Of a stretch of 5,127 nucleotides of DNA, positions 1 through 5,127 are shown piece after piece (the stretch's first letter is position 1; each line of letters starts with the position of its first letter). A program made the translations under genes and the position numbers. The stretch covers positions 1-5,127 of the forward strand of contig JAFTEP010000276.1 of assembly GCA_017453605.1 (NCBI GenBank). The letters run 5' to 3'. The stretch is from Clostridia bacterium (lineage in GTDB: Bacteria > Bacillota > Clostridia > Oscillospirales > SIG627). The notes under the pieces were generated by a model. The model saw only the letters and a list, made by a program, of their open reading frames with translations, made no database searches and was not told the origin of the DNA.

Positions 1-12
1 CTTGTGCAAAAT

Positions 13-53
13 CCGAAAAAAACGCCCCTTCGCCGATGGGTATTTTCGGCGAA
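13..53. terminator. GC-rich hairpin upstream of the pyr promoter, possible terminator
   Basis: TTCGCCGA (29-36) pairs perfectly with TCGGCGAA (46-53) around a 9-nt loop, giving an 8-bp stem. An alternative 7-bp pairing, CCGAAAA (13-19) with TTTTCGG (43-49), uses the same 3' arm. On the + strand the stem is followed by AAATTTC, a poor U-tract. Read on the - strand it is followed, after GGGGCG, by seven T residues (16-22). It could end transcription of a gene left of the window or block antisense transcription. No coding region is recognisable in bases 1-70. The stem is certain; a terminator role is inferred. Confidence 0.35.
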
Positions 54-70
54 ATTTCAGCCCTTCGTTC

Positions 71-99
71 TTGACAAAAGAAGATGTTTGTGGTAGAAT
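71..99 (+). promoter_or_regulatory. Sigma-A promoter for pyrC-carB
   Basis: A perfect -35 box TTGACA (71-76) is separated by exactly 17 nt from a -10 box TAGAAT (94-99, 5 of 6 matches to TATAAT). A TGn extension lies directly before the -10 (91-93). Transcription would start at about 105-107, leaving a leader of about 165 nt before the chosen pyrC start. This is the strongest promoter-like sequence I see in the window. It sits where a promoter for a pyrC-carB transcription unit is expected. Confidence 0.8.
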
Positions 100-116
100 A
101 ATTCCAACGGATCTTT

Positions 117-149
117 AACAGACGATACTGTGATATCGGCAAGACTGTT
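117..149 (+). promoter_or_regulatory. PyrR-like RNA binding hairpin (candidate)
   Basis: The lower stem is AACAG (117-121) with CTGTT (145-149). It is followed by an asymmetric internal loop (A122 on the 5' side; GCAAGA, 139-144, purine-rich, on the 3' side), an upper stem CGATA (123-127) with TATCG (134-138), and a hexaloop CTGTGA (128-133). The PyrR binding loops of Bacillus have a terminal hexaloop CNGNGA, an upper stem, a purine-rich internal bulge and a lower stem, and this hairpin fits that plan. It departs from the Bacillus consensus in the upper stem, where the loop-closing pair is A-U instead of C-G. With UMP-bound PyrR it would act as the anti-antiterminator. Confidence 0.45.
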
Positions 150-193
150 GTGAATATGGTGGCGTCTTTTTCCGACCGGAAAACGGCGCGTCG

Positions 194-234
194 GACCTGT
201 TTTGAAGCTTTCGCCGAAAAAACAGGGTCTTTTT
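194..234 (+). terminator. Intrinsic terminator inside the pyrC leader (attenuator)
   Basis: CCTGTTTT (196-203) pairs with AAAACAGG (219-226). The stem extends through A195-T228 and G194-C229 with G227 bulged, around a 15-nt loop, and is directly followed by five T residues (230-234). This is a plausible factor-independent terminator between promoter and start codon, so it would end transcripts before pyrC. It also argues against the TTG at 202 as start codon, since that codon lies within the stem. The A/U-rich inner half makes it only moderately stable. Confidence 0.5.
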
Positions 235-257
235 GTAAATCCGGATCCGAATAAGTC

Positions 258-265
258 AGAAAGGG
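258..265 (+). promoter_or_regulatory. Ribosome binding site deciding the pyrC start
   Basis: AGAAAGGG lies 8 nt before the ATG at 274, a good Shine-Dalgarno spacing. The in-frame TTG at 202 has no purine-rich stretch at a suitable distance and sits in the terminator stem. The ATG at 274 is therefore preferred. Confidence 0.6.
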
Positions 266-273
266 CGACGGCA

Positions 274-1470
274 ATGGCTTCATCCGAGAGACTCAAAAAC
301 ACTCAGGTGACGACTGATCTTCCCGCCGCGCCTTCCTGCCCCGGCAAAAAAACCGGCGGCACACTTTGCGTTTTTCCCGGCTTCTGCGATGTGCACACGC
401 ACTTGCGCGAGCCGGGTTTTTCTTATAAAGAAACGATCTGCACCGGAACCATGTCCGCCGCCGCCGGAGGCTTCACCGCCGTCTGCGCGATGCCCAACCT
501 CTCCCCCGTCCCCGACTGTCCCGAAAACCTAAAGATCGAAAAAGACATTATCGCCCGGGACGCCGTGATAAACGTCTATCCCTACGGGGCGCTGACGGTA
601 GGCGAAAAGGGCGAAAGGCTTTCAGACCTCGAGGGGATGGCAAAAGACGTGATCGCCTTTTCCGACGACGGCAAGGGAGTGCAGAGCGCCGCCATGATGG
701 AGGAAGCGATGCGCCGCTGCAGGGATCTTGAAAAGATCGTCGCCGCGCACTGCGAGGACGAGAGCCTGCTTAGAGGCGGATATATCCACGACGGGGATTA
801 CGCTCTGAAACACTCCCACCGCGGGATCTGCTCGATGAGCGAATGGCGGCAGGTGGAACGGGACCTCGAACTTTCAGCGAAGACCGGCTGCGCCTACCAC
901 GTCTGCCACGTTTCGACTAAAGAAAGCGTCGGGCTTATACGTCAGGCGAAAAAGAGCGGCGTCGACGTCACCTGCGAAACCGCGCCTCACTACCTGCTTT
1001 TGTGCGACGAAGATATAAAAGAGGACGGGCGCTTCAAGATGAACCCGCCGCTCAGGTCCCCCGACGACCGCGACGCGCTGATCGAGGCTCTCAAAGACGG
1101 GACGGTCGATATGATCGCCACGGATCACGCGCCCCACACGCCGGAAGAGAAATCGCGCGGGCTCGAAAAAAGCCCCTTCGGGATCGTCGGTCTCGAGACG
1201 GCCTTTCCCGCGCTCTACACCGTGCTCGTTTTAAAGGGCGTCATCCCGCTCGAAAAGCTGATCGACCTAATGGCTTACGCGCCGAGAAGGCGCTTCGGGA
1301 TCCCGCTCGACGACGGCGACAAGTGCGTGTGGGATCTGAGCGAAGCAAAAAAAGTGACCGGAGAAAGATTTGTCTCCATGGGAAAAAGCACTCCGTTCGA
1401 GGGCATGACGTTAAAAGGGGTGTTGAAAAAAGTGTATAAAAACTCCAAACTCATATACAGCGCTGATTAA
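274..1470 (+). CDS. pyrC: Dihydroorotase, type I
   Basis: PyrC reversibly cyclises N-carbamoyl-L-aspartate to L-dihydroorotate, the third step of cytoplasmic UMP synthesis. The 398-residue product carries the full amidohydrolase signature. It has the zinc motif DVHTHLREPG (His41, His43, Arg45), substrate Asn75 in AMPN, FSDDGKG (Asp131/Asp132, a metal-ligand position), AHCED (His159), CHVST (His212), KMNPPLR (Asn257) and ATDHAPH with the expected catalytic Asp284. The C-terminal FEGMTLKGVLKKVYKNSKLIY resembles the small beta domain that closes type I enzymes. The odd part is the N-terminus. Only about 35 residues precede PGFCDVH, they are Ser/Thr/Pro-rich, and they lack the usual opening beta-strands (type I enzymes are about 420-430 aa). 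An in-frame TTG at 202 would add 24 residues but falls in the leader terminator. It ends 23 nt before carB, with the same codon dialect as the first part of carB, so co-transcription is likely. The enzyme identity is secure; the exact start is less so. Confidence 0.93.
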   Translation: MASSERLKNTQVTTDLPAAPSCPGKKTGGTLCVFPGFCDVHTHLREPGFSYKETICTGTMSAAAGGFTAVCAMPNLSPVPDCPENLKIEKDIIARDAVINVYPYGALTVGEKGERLSDLEGMAKDVIAFSDDGKGVQSAAMMEEAMRRCRDLEKIVAAHCEDESLLRGGYIHDGDYALKHSHRGICSMSEWRQVERDLELSAKTGCAYHVCHVSTKESVGLIRQAKKSGVDVTCETAPHYLLLCDEDIKEDGRFKMNPPLRSPDDRDALIEALKDGTVDMIATDHAPHTPEEKSRGLEKSPFGIVGLETAFPALYTVLVLKGVIPLEKLIDLMAYAPRRRFGIPLDDGDKCVWDLSEAKKVTGERFVSMGKSTPFEGMTLKGVLKKVYKNSKLIYSAD

Positions 1471-1493
1471 GCGGAGGAAAAGAGGAAAAAAAG

Positions 1494-4400
1494 ATGCCAA
1501 AACGCACAGACGTCAAAAAGATCCTTATCATCGGCTCCGGTCCGATCGTCATCGGGCAGGCGGCGGAATTCGACTACGCCGGGACGCAGGCCTGTCTTGC
1601 CCTGAAAGAAGAGGGGTTTGAAGTCGTTCTCTGCAACTCTAACCCCGCGACGATCATGACGGATACGACGATCGCCGACAAGGTCTATATGGAGCCTCTG
1701 ACCCTCGAATACATCGCGAAGATCCTGAGATACGAGCGCCCGGACGCCATCGTTCCCGGCATCGGCGGACAGACGGGACTGAATCTTGCGATGCAGCTTG
1801 AAAAAAAGGGCATACTCAGGGAGTGCTCGGTAAAGCTTCTCGGTACAGACAGCCGCTCGATAGAGCAGGCCGAGGACAGGGAGCTTTTCAAGGAGCTGTG
1901 TCAGTCCATCGGCGAGCCGACGATCCCCTCCGGCATCACCTATTCCATAGAAGAAGCAAAAAAGACCGCCGAAGAGATCGGCTATCCCGTTGTCCTCAGA
2001 CCCGCGTTCACTCTCGGCGGCACGGGCGGCGGCTTTGCCGAGGATGAGAACGAGCTCGCCGAGGTCGCGCTGAACGCCTTCCGTCTCTCCCCGGTGCATC
2101 AGGTGCTGGTCGAAAAGAGCGTGAAGGGCTACAAAGAGATCGAATTCGAGGTCATGCGCGACTCTACGGACCACGCGATCACGATCTGCGGAATGGAAAA
2201 CGTCGATCCCGTCGGTGTGCACACCGGCGACTCGGTAGTCGTCGCCCCGATAATGACGCTTTCCGACAAGGATCTGAAAATGCTCAACGACAGCGCGATA
2301 AAGATCATCCGCGCCCTGAAGATAGAGGGCGGATGCAACGTGCAGTTCGCGCTCAACCCCAACAGCAGCGAATACTATCTGATAGAGGTCAATCCGAGGG
2401 TCAGCCGTTCCTCCGCGCTCGCGTCGAAGGCGAGCGGCTACCCGATCGCGAGAGTCACTGCGAAGATCGCGGTCGGCATGACGCTCGAGGAGATCTCGAT
2501 CGCCAACACGAACGCCGCGTTCGAGCCCTCTTTAGACTACGTCGTCGCGAAGCTGCCGAGATTCCCCTTCGACAAGTTCACCTCCGCCCCCAACGTCCTC
2601 GGCACCCAGATGAAGGCGACGGGAGAGGTCATGGGCATAGGCTCGAATTTAGAAGAATGTATGCTCAAATCCACAAGATCCCTCGAGATCGGCGCGAACC
2701 ACCTCAGGCTTTCAAAGTTCGAGCGCATGGGCACGGATGAAATGAAAGAATACCTGAAGAAATTCCGTCACGACGGGATCTTTGCCGCCGCCGAGCTTTT
2801 GAGGCGCGGAGTCAGCGTCGAAGAAGTCAGCGCTCTCACCCTCATCACCCCGTATTTCATCGAGTCCTTCAAAAAGATCGTCGACGAGGAGAAGCGCCTT
2901 TCGGAGCGCCCGGACGACGTTGACGAGCTGAAAAAAGCAAAGAAAATGGGCTTCTCCGACGCCGAGATCGCCCGCGAGTGGAAAAAAAGCGAGATCGAAG
3001 TGTTCGGTCTCAGAAAAAAACTCTCTCTGTTCCCGGTCTACCGCATGGTAGACACCTGCCACACGGGAGCCTACATCCCCTATTTTTACTCGTCCTACAC
3101 CGGAAAAAACTGCTCGCGGCTCTCAGACAAGAAAAAGCTCGTCGTGCTCGGAGCGGGTCCAATAAGGATCGGTCAGGGCGTCGAGTTCGACTACTCCACG
3201 GTACACGCCGTGACGACGATAAAAAAGAGCGGGTATGAGGCGATAATCATAAACAACAACCCCGAGACGGTCTCCACCGATTACACGACCTCCGACAAGC
3301 TCTATTTCGAGCCTCTGACCCCGGAGGACGTGATGAACATAATCGAGTTCGAAAACCCCGAGGGCGTGATCGCATCCCTCGGCGGACAGACCCCCTTAAA
3401 CTTAGCGGCCGACCTGAAGAAGAACGGGGTTAAGATATTGGGTACATCCCCGGAGATTATCGACATGGCCGAGGACCGGGACCTCTTTAGAAATATGATG
3501 GATAAGCTGGGAATCCCCATGCCCGAGGCCGGAATGGCGGTCAACGTGGAGGAAGCCCTTGCTATCGCCGAGAAAATAGGCTATCCCGTTATGGTTCGCC
3601 CCTCCTACGTGCTGGGCGGCCGGGGAATGGAAGTGGTAAATGAGCCCGAGAGCCTGAAACAGTACATGGCAGCCGCAGTCGGCGTCACACCGGACCGTCC
3701 CATTTTGATCGACCGTTTCTTACGCCACGCTACGGAATGTGAGGCAGATGCCATCGCAGACGGAAATGATGCATACATCCCCGCAGTTATGGAGCATGTT
3801 GAGCTGGCCGGCGTTCACTCCGGCGACTCCGCTTGTATCCTGCCTTCCAAGAATATTCCGGAAAACCTGGTGGCCACCATTAAGGACTACACTAAGAGAA
3901 TCGCCGTGGAAATGGGTGTCTGCGGCCTTATGAACATGCAGTACGCCATCGAAGACGGCAAGGTATACGTGCTTGAGGCCAACCCCAGAGCATCCCGTAC
4001 AGTGCCCCTGGTTTCCAAGGTCTGCAACATAAATATGGTTAAGCTGGCCACAAAGATAATGACCAGAGAGCTTACGGGGGATGGTTCACCCATCGAAGGC
4101 ATGGCAGAGGTTAAGCCCAGATACTACGGGGTAAAGGAAGCCGTATTCCCATTTAAAATGTTCCAGGAGGTAGACCCCTTACTGGGACCGGAGATGCGGT
4201 CCACCGGTGAGGTTCTGGGACTTTCAGATAACGTGGGAGAGGCATTTTTCAAGGCCCAGGAGGCTACACAAAATGTGCTGCCCAAGGAGGGCGCCGTGCT
4301 TATGAGCATCGCAAGAAAGGATAAGCCGGAAGCCGTGGATATAGCCCGCATTTTCGATGAATGCGGCTTCAAAATCTACGCTACGGGAAGCACATACACC

Positions 4401-4697
4401 CTTCTTGAAGAAAACGGAATCAAAAATATTGAGAAGATAAATAAGATGCAGGAGGGCCGTCCCAACATCGTGGACGCCGTGATGAACGGGAAGATTCAGC
4501 TGATCATCAACACACCGGCCACTGACCGCAAGGAGAAGATGTTCGACGACAGCTACATCCGTAAGACCGCTATCAAGGCCAAGGTGCCCTACTTTACCAC
4601 CATGGCAGCGGCTAAGGCGACTGCTGAGGGCATCCGCACCGTGATCAAAGACGGAGAGGTAGGGGTAATGTCCCTCCAGGAGATTCACGGACTGTAG
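1494..4697 (+). CDS. carB: Carbamoyl-phosphate synthase large subunit
   Basis: CarB forms carbamoyl phosphate from bicarbonate, ammonia and two ATP, with ammonia normally channelled from the CarA glutaminase. The 1067-residue length is standard (E. coli 1073). The domains, in order, are as follows. The carboxy-phosphate ATP-grasp half covers about 1-400, with GSGPIVIGQ at 14-22 and metal/ATP residues Gln284, Glu298, Asn300 in LIEVNPRVSRSSA. An oligomerisation linker covers about 401-545. The carbamoyl-phosphate ATP-grasp half starts near 548, with GAGPIRIGQ at 553-561 and Gln816, Glu828, Asn830 in VLEANPRASRTVP. A C-terminal MGS regulatory domain spans about 931-1067, with ATGSTYTLL and NKMQEGRP (Lys984, matching the E. 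coli UMP/IMP-site lysine). All catalytic motifs are intact, so the enzyme should be active and UMP-responsive. AGAGGA (1481-1486) lies 7 nt before the ATG, with a stronger GGAGG at 1473-1477. No carA is adjacent. Codon use changes abruptly at about residues 623-663 although the protein is uninterrupted (see separate entry). Confidence 0.97.
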   Translation: MPKRTDVKKILIIGSGPIVIGQAAEFDYAGTQACLALKEEGFEVVLCNSNPATIMTDTTIADKVYMEPLTLEYIAKILRYERPDAIVPGIGGQTGLNLAMQLEKKGILRECSVKLLGTDSRSIEQAEDRELFKELCQSIGEPTIPSGITYSIEEAKKTAEEIGYPVVLRPAFTLGGTGGGFAEDENELAEVALNAFRLSPVHQVLVEKSVKGYKEIEFEVMRDSTDHAITICGMENVDPVGVHTGDSVVVAPIMTLSDKDLKMLNDSAIKIIRALKIEGGCNVQFALNPNSSEYYLIEVNPRVSRSSALASKASGYPIARVTAKIAVGMTLEEISIANTNAAFEPSLDYVVAKLPRFPFDKFTSAPNVLGTQMKATGEVMGIGSNLEECMLKSTRSLEIGANHLRLSKFERMGTDEMKEYLKKFRHDGIFAAAELLRRGVSVEEVSALTLITPYFIESFKKIVDEEKRLSERPDDVDELKKAKKMGFSDAEIAREWKKSEIEVFGLRKKLSLFPVYRMVDTCHTGAYIPYFYSSYTGKNCSRLSDKKKLVVLGAGPIRIGQGVEFDYSTVHAVTTIKKSGYEAIIINNNPETVSTDYTTSDKLYFEPLTPEDVMNIIEFENPEGVIASLGGQTPLNLAADLKKNGVKILGTSPEIIDMAEDRDLFRNMMDKLGIPMPEAGMAVNVEEALAIAEKIGYPVMVRPSYVLGGRGMEVVNEPESLKQYMAAAVGVTPDRPILIDRFLRHATECEADAIADGNDAYIPAVMEHVELAGVHSGDSACILPSKNIPENLVATIKDYTKRIAVEMGVCGLMNMQYAIEDGKVYVLEANPRASRTVPLVSKVCNINMVKLATKIMTRELTGDGSPIEGMAEVKPRYYGVKEAVFPFKMFQEVDPLLGPEMRSTGEVLGLSDNVGEAFFKAQEATQNVLPKEGAVLMSIARKDKPEAVDIARIFDECGFKIYATGSTYTLLEENGIKNIEKINKMQEGRPNIVDAVMNGKIQLIINTPATDRKEKMFDDSYIRKTAIKAKVPYFTTMAAAKATAEGIRTVIKDGEVGVMSLQEIHGL
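3360..3480 (+). other. Codon-usage breakpoint inside carB (recombination or contig chimera)
   Basis: Hand counts of carB codons either side of this zone differ strongly. In 1494-3360 there are about 22 GCG and 2 GCA, about 24 CTC, over 20 ACG, and frequent GTC and TCG. In 3425-4697 there are about 3 GCG and 11 GCA, 2 CTC, 3 ACG, no TCG, and mostly CTG/CTT and GTG/GTT. pyrC follows the first pattern and the CofE-like gene the second. The change falls in or just after the conserved GGQTPLNLA segment, where unrelated carB alleles share enough sequence to recombine or to be misjoined. The reading frame is preserved. The shift is directly visible; its cause is not. Confidence 0.65.
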
Positions 4698-4723
4698 TCA
4701 ACCCGCTTTCAATTATGTATAAT
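4695..4723 (+). promoter_or_regulatory. Probable promoter of the CofE-like gene
   Basis: A perfect -10 box TATAAT (4718-4723) lies 17 nt after TAGTCA (4695-4700), which matches 4 of 6 bases of TTGACA and overlaps the carB stop codon. Transcription would start near 4730, about 36 nt before the next start codon. The spacing is ideal but the -35 is weak, and the region is AT-rich, so a chance match is possible. No convincing terminator separates the two genes, and read-through from carB may also occur. Confidence 0.5.
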
Positions 4724-4765
4724 TATCTAGGTTTTTTATGAAGAGTCTCAGAAAGGGGTATATAT

Positions 4766-5127
4766 ATGGAGAGATTAGTTGGTACAGTATCAAGAGGTAT
4801 CAGAGGGCCCATCATCAGGCAGGGAGACGACCTGGCGGGGATCGTGGTGGACAGCGTCCTCTCAGCAGCCAAGTCGGAGGGCTTCGAACTTCGTGACAAG
4901 GACGTTATCGCCGTTACGGAGTCGGTAGTTGCCAGAAGCCAGGGCAATTACGCCACCATAGATGCCATCGCAAAGGATGTTAAGGCCAAACTTGGCGGCG
5001 AGACCATCGGCGTTATCTTCCCCATCCTTTCCCGTAATCGTTTCGCCATTTGCTTAAAAGGCATCGCAAAAGGGGCTAAGAAGGTAGTTTTGCAGCTGTC
5101 CTACCCAAGCGACGAAGTGGGAAATGC
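4766..5127 (+). CDS. F420-0:glutamate ligase family protein (CofE-like), 5' part
   Basis: This is the first 120 residues of a gene cut by the right edge; no stop is reached. The sequence VGTVSRGIRGPIIRQGDD, then TESVVARSQGNYA (51-63), FPILSRNRFA (85-94) and LSYPSDEVGN (111-120) is what I recognise from clostridial members of the CofE family. CofE itself adds gamma-linked glutamate to coenzyme F420-0. Clostridia are not generally known to make F420, so the clostridial branch probably has another, unestablished substrate, and I give no gene symbol. There is no signal peptide or membrane segment in the visible part, so a cytoplasmic enzyme is likely. The start is well supported: AGAAAGGGG (4750-4758) lies 7 nt before the ATG. 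It shares codon usage with the 3' part of carB, lies 68 nt after it and probably has its own promoter. The family call is from memory of sequence patterns, not from a search. Confidence 0.75.
   Translation, partial: MERLVGTVSRGIRGPIIRQGDDLAGIVVDSVLSAAKSEGFELRDKDVIAVTESVVARSQGNYATIDAIAKDVKAKLGGETIGVIFPILSRNRFAICLKGIAKGAKKVVLQLSYPSDEVGN

Larger units (their letters stand above)
106..273 (+). promoter_or_regulatory. Untranslated leader with putative pyrimidine attenuator
   Basis: The leader contains mutually exclusive pairings. AACAG (117-121) can pair with CTGTT at 145-149, forming the upstream hairpin, or with CTGTT at 197-201. The latter copy also pairs with AACAG at 221-225, forming the terminator. 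A second antiterminator candidate is AAAACGG (180-186) with CC-t-GTTTT (196-203), one bulged T. It competes with a local hairpin, TTTTCCG (168-174) with CGGAAAA (177-183), and with TCCGAC (171-176) with GTCGGA (190-195). Upstream hairpin, antiterminator and terminator ahead of a pyrimidine gene match the logic of PyrR-controlled attenuation in Bacillota. The pairings are seen by hand; the regulation is inferred, and no folding energy was computed. Confidence 0.5.

Noticed and set aside
156..254. 32-codon ATG reading frame across the leader terminator, as a possible leader peptide
   Set aside because: No ribosome binding site precedes the ATG, and it has no run of regulatory codons. The frame seems incidental, although it spans the terminator.
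202..273. In-frame TTG at 202 as an extended pyrC start
   Set aside because: It lacks a Shine-Dalgarno sequence, lies in the 5' arm of the leader terminator, and adds 24 residues with no resemblance to the normal dihydroorotase N-terminus. ATG at 274 has AGAAAGGG at good spacing.
57..302. 81-residue minus-strand open frame over the promoter and leader
   Set aside because: It overlaps a strong plus-strand promoter and leader, has no recognisable domain, and is best read as a chance frame.
1467..2222. 251-residue minus-strand open frame opposite carB
   Set aside because: It is the shadow of a GC-biased coding region. The plus strand encodes an unmistakable CarB with all motifs.
1494..4697. 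The two halves of CarB as a tandem duplication of recent origin
   Set aside because: The internal repeat of two ATP-grasp halves is the ancient, universal architecture of this family and not a feature of this window.
4711..4737. Stem AATTAT/ATAATT followed by six T residues as a carB terminator
   Set aside because: The stem is only six A-U pairs with a 2-nt loop, and the T-run begins seven bases later. It is too weak for an intrinsic terminator, and it overlaps the probable -10 box.

Overview
The window looks like chromosomal DNA from a Clostridia-type Firmicute, possibly gut-derived. The reasons are moderately GC-rich genes, purine-rich Shine-Dalgarno sequences with 7-8 nt spacing, near-consensus sigma-A promoters, and protein sequences that read as clostridial. 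No finer taxonomic call is possible from sequence alone. All genes are on the + strand.

Layout: bases 1-70 hold the tail of an upstream intergenic region with a GC-rich hairpin. A near-consensus extended -10 promoter (71-99) starts a leader of about 165 nt. This leader appears able to fold into a PyrR-like binding hairpin, competing antiterminator pairings and an intrinsic terminator. After it come pyrC (type I dihydroorotase, 274-1470) and, 23 nt further on, carB (carbamoyl-phosphate synthase large subunit, 1494-4697). After carB there is a 68-nt gap with a probable promoter of its own. It leads into a gene of the F420-0:glutamate ligase (CofE) family, which runs off the right edge.

Function: CarB makes carbamoyl phosphate, and PyrC closes the pyrimidine ring to give dihydroorotate. 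The two therefore supply steps 1 and 3 of de novo UMP synthesis. Neither carA (the glutaminase subunit that feeds CarB) nor pyrB lies in the window. The putative leader attenuator and the UMP-binding MGS domain of CarB would give feedback at the levels of transcription and enzyme activity.

The most notable anomaly is a sharp change of codon dialect inside carB at about 3360-3480. Upstream (pyrC plus the first ~60% of carB) the DNA favours GCG, CTC, GTC, ACG and TCG codons. Downstream (the rest of carB plus the CofE-like gene) it favours GCC/GCA, CTG/CTT, GTG/GTT and ACC/ACA. The protein stays intact across the change. This is best explained either by homologous recombination in a conserved stretch of carB or by a chimeric metagenome contig. 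The second explanation must be excluded before gene order across that point is trusted.
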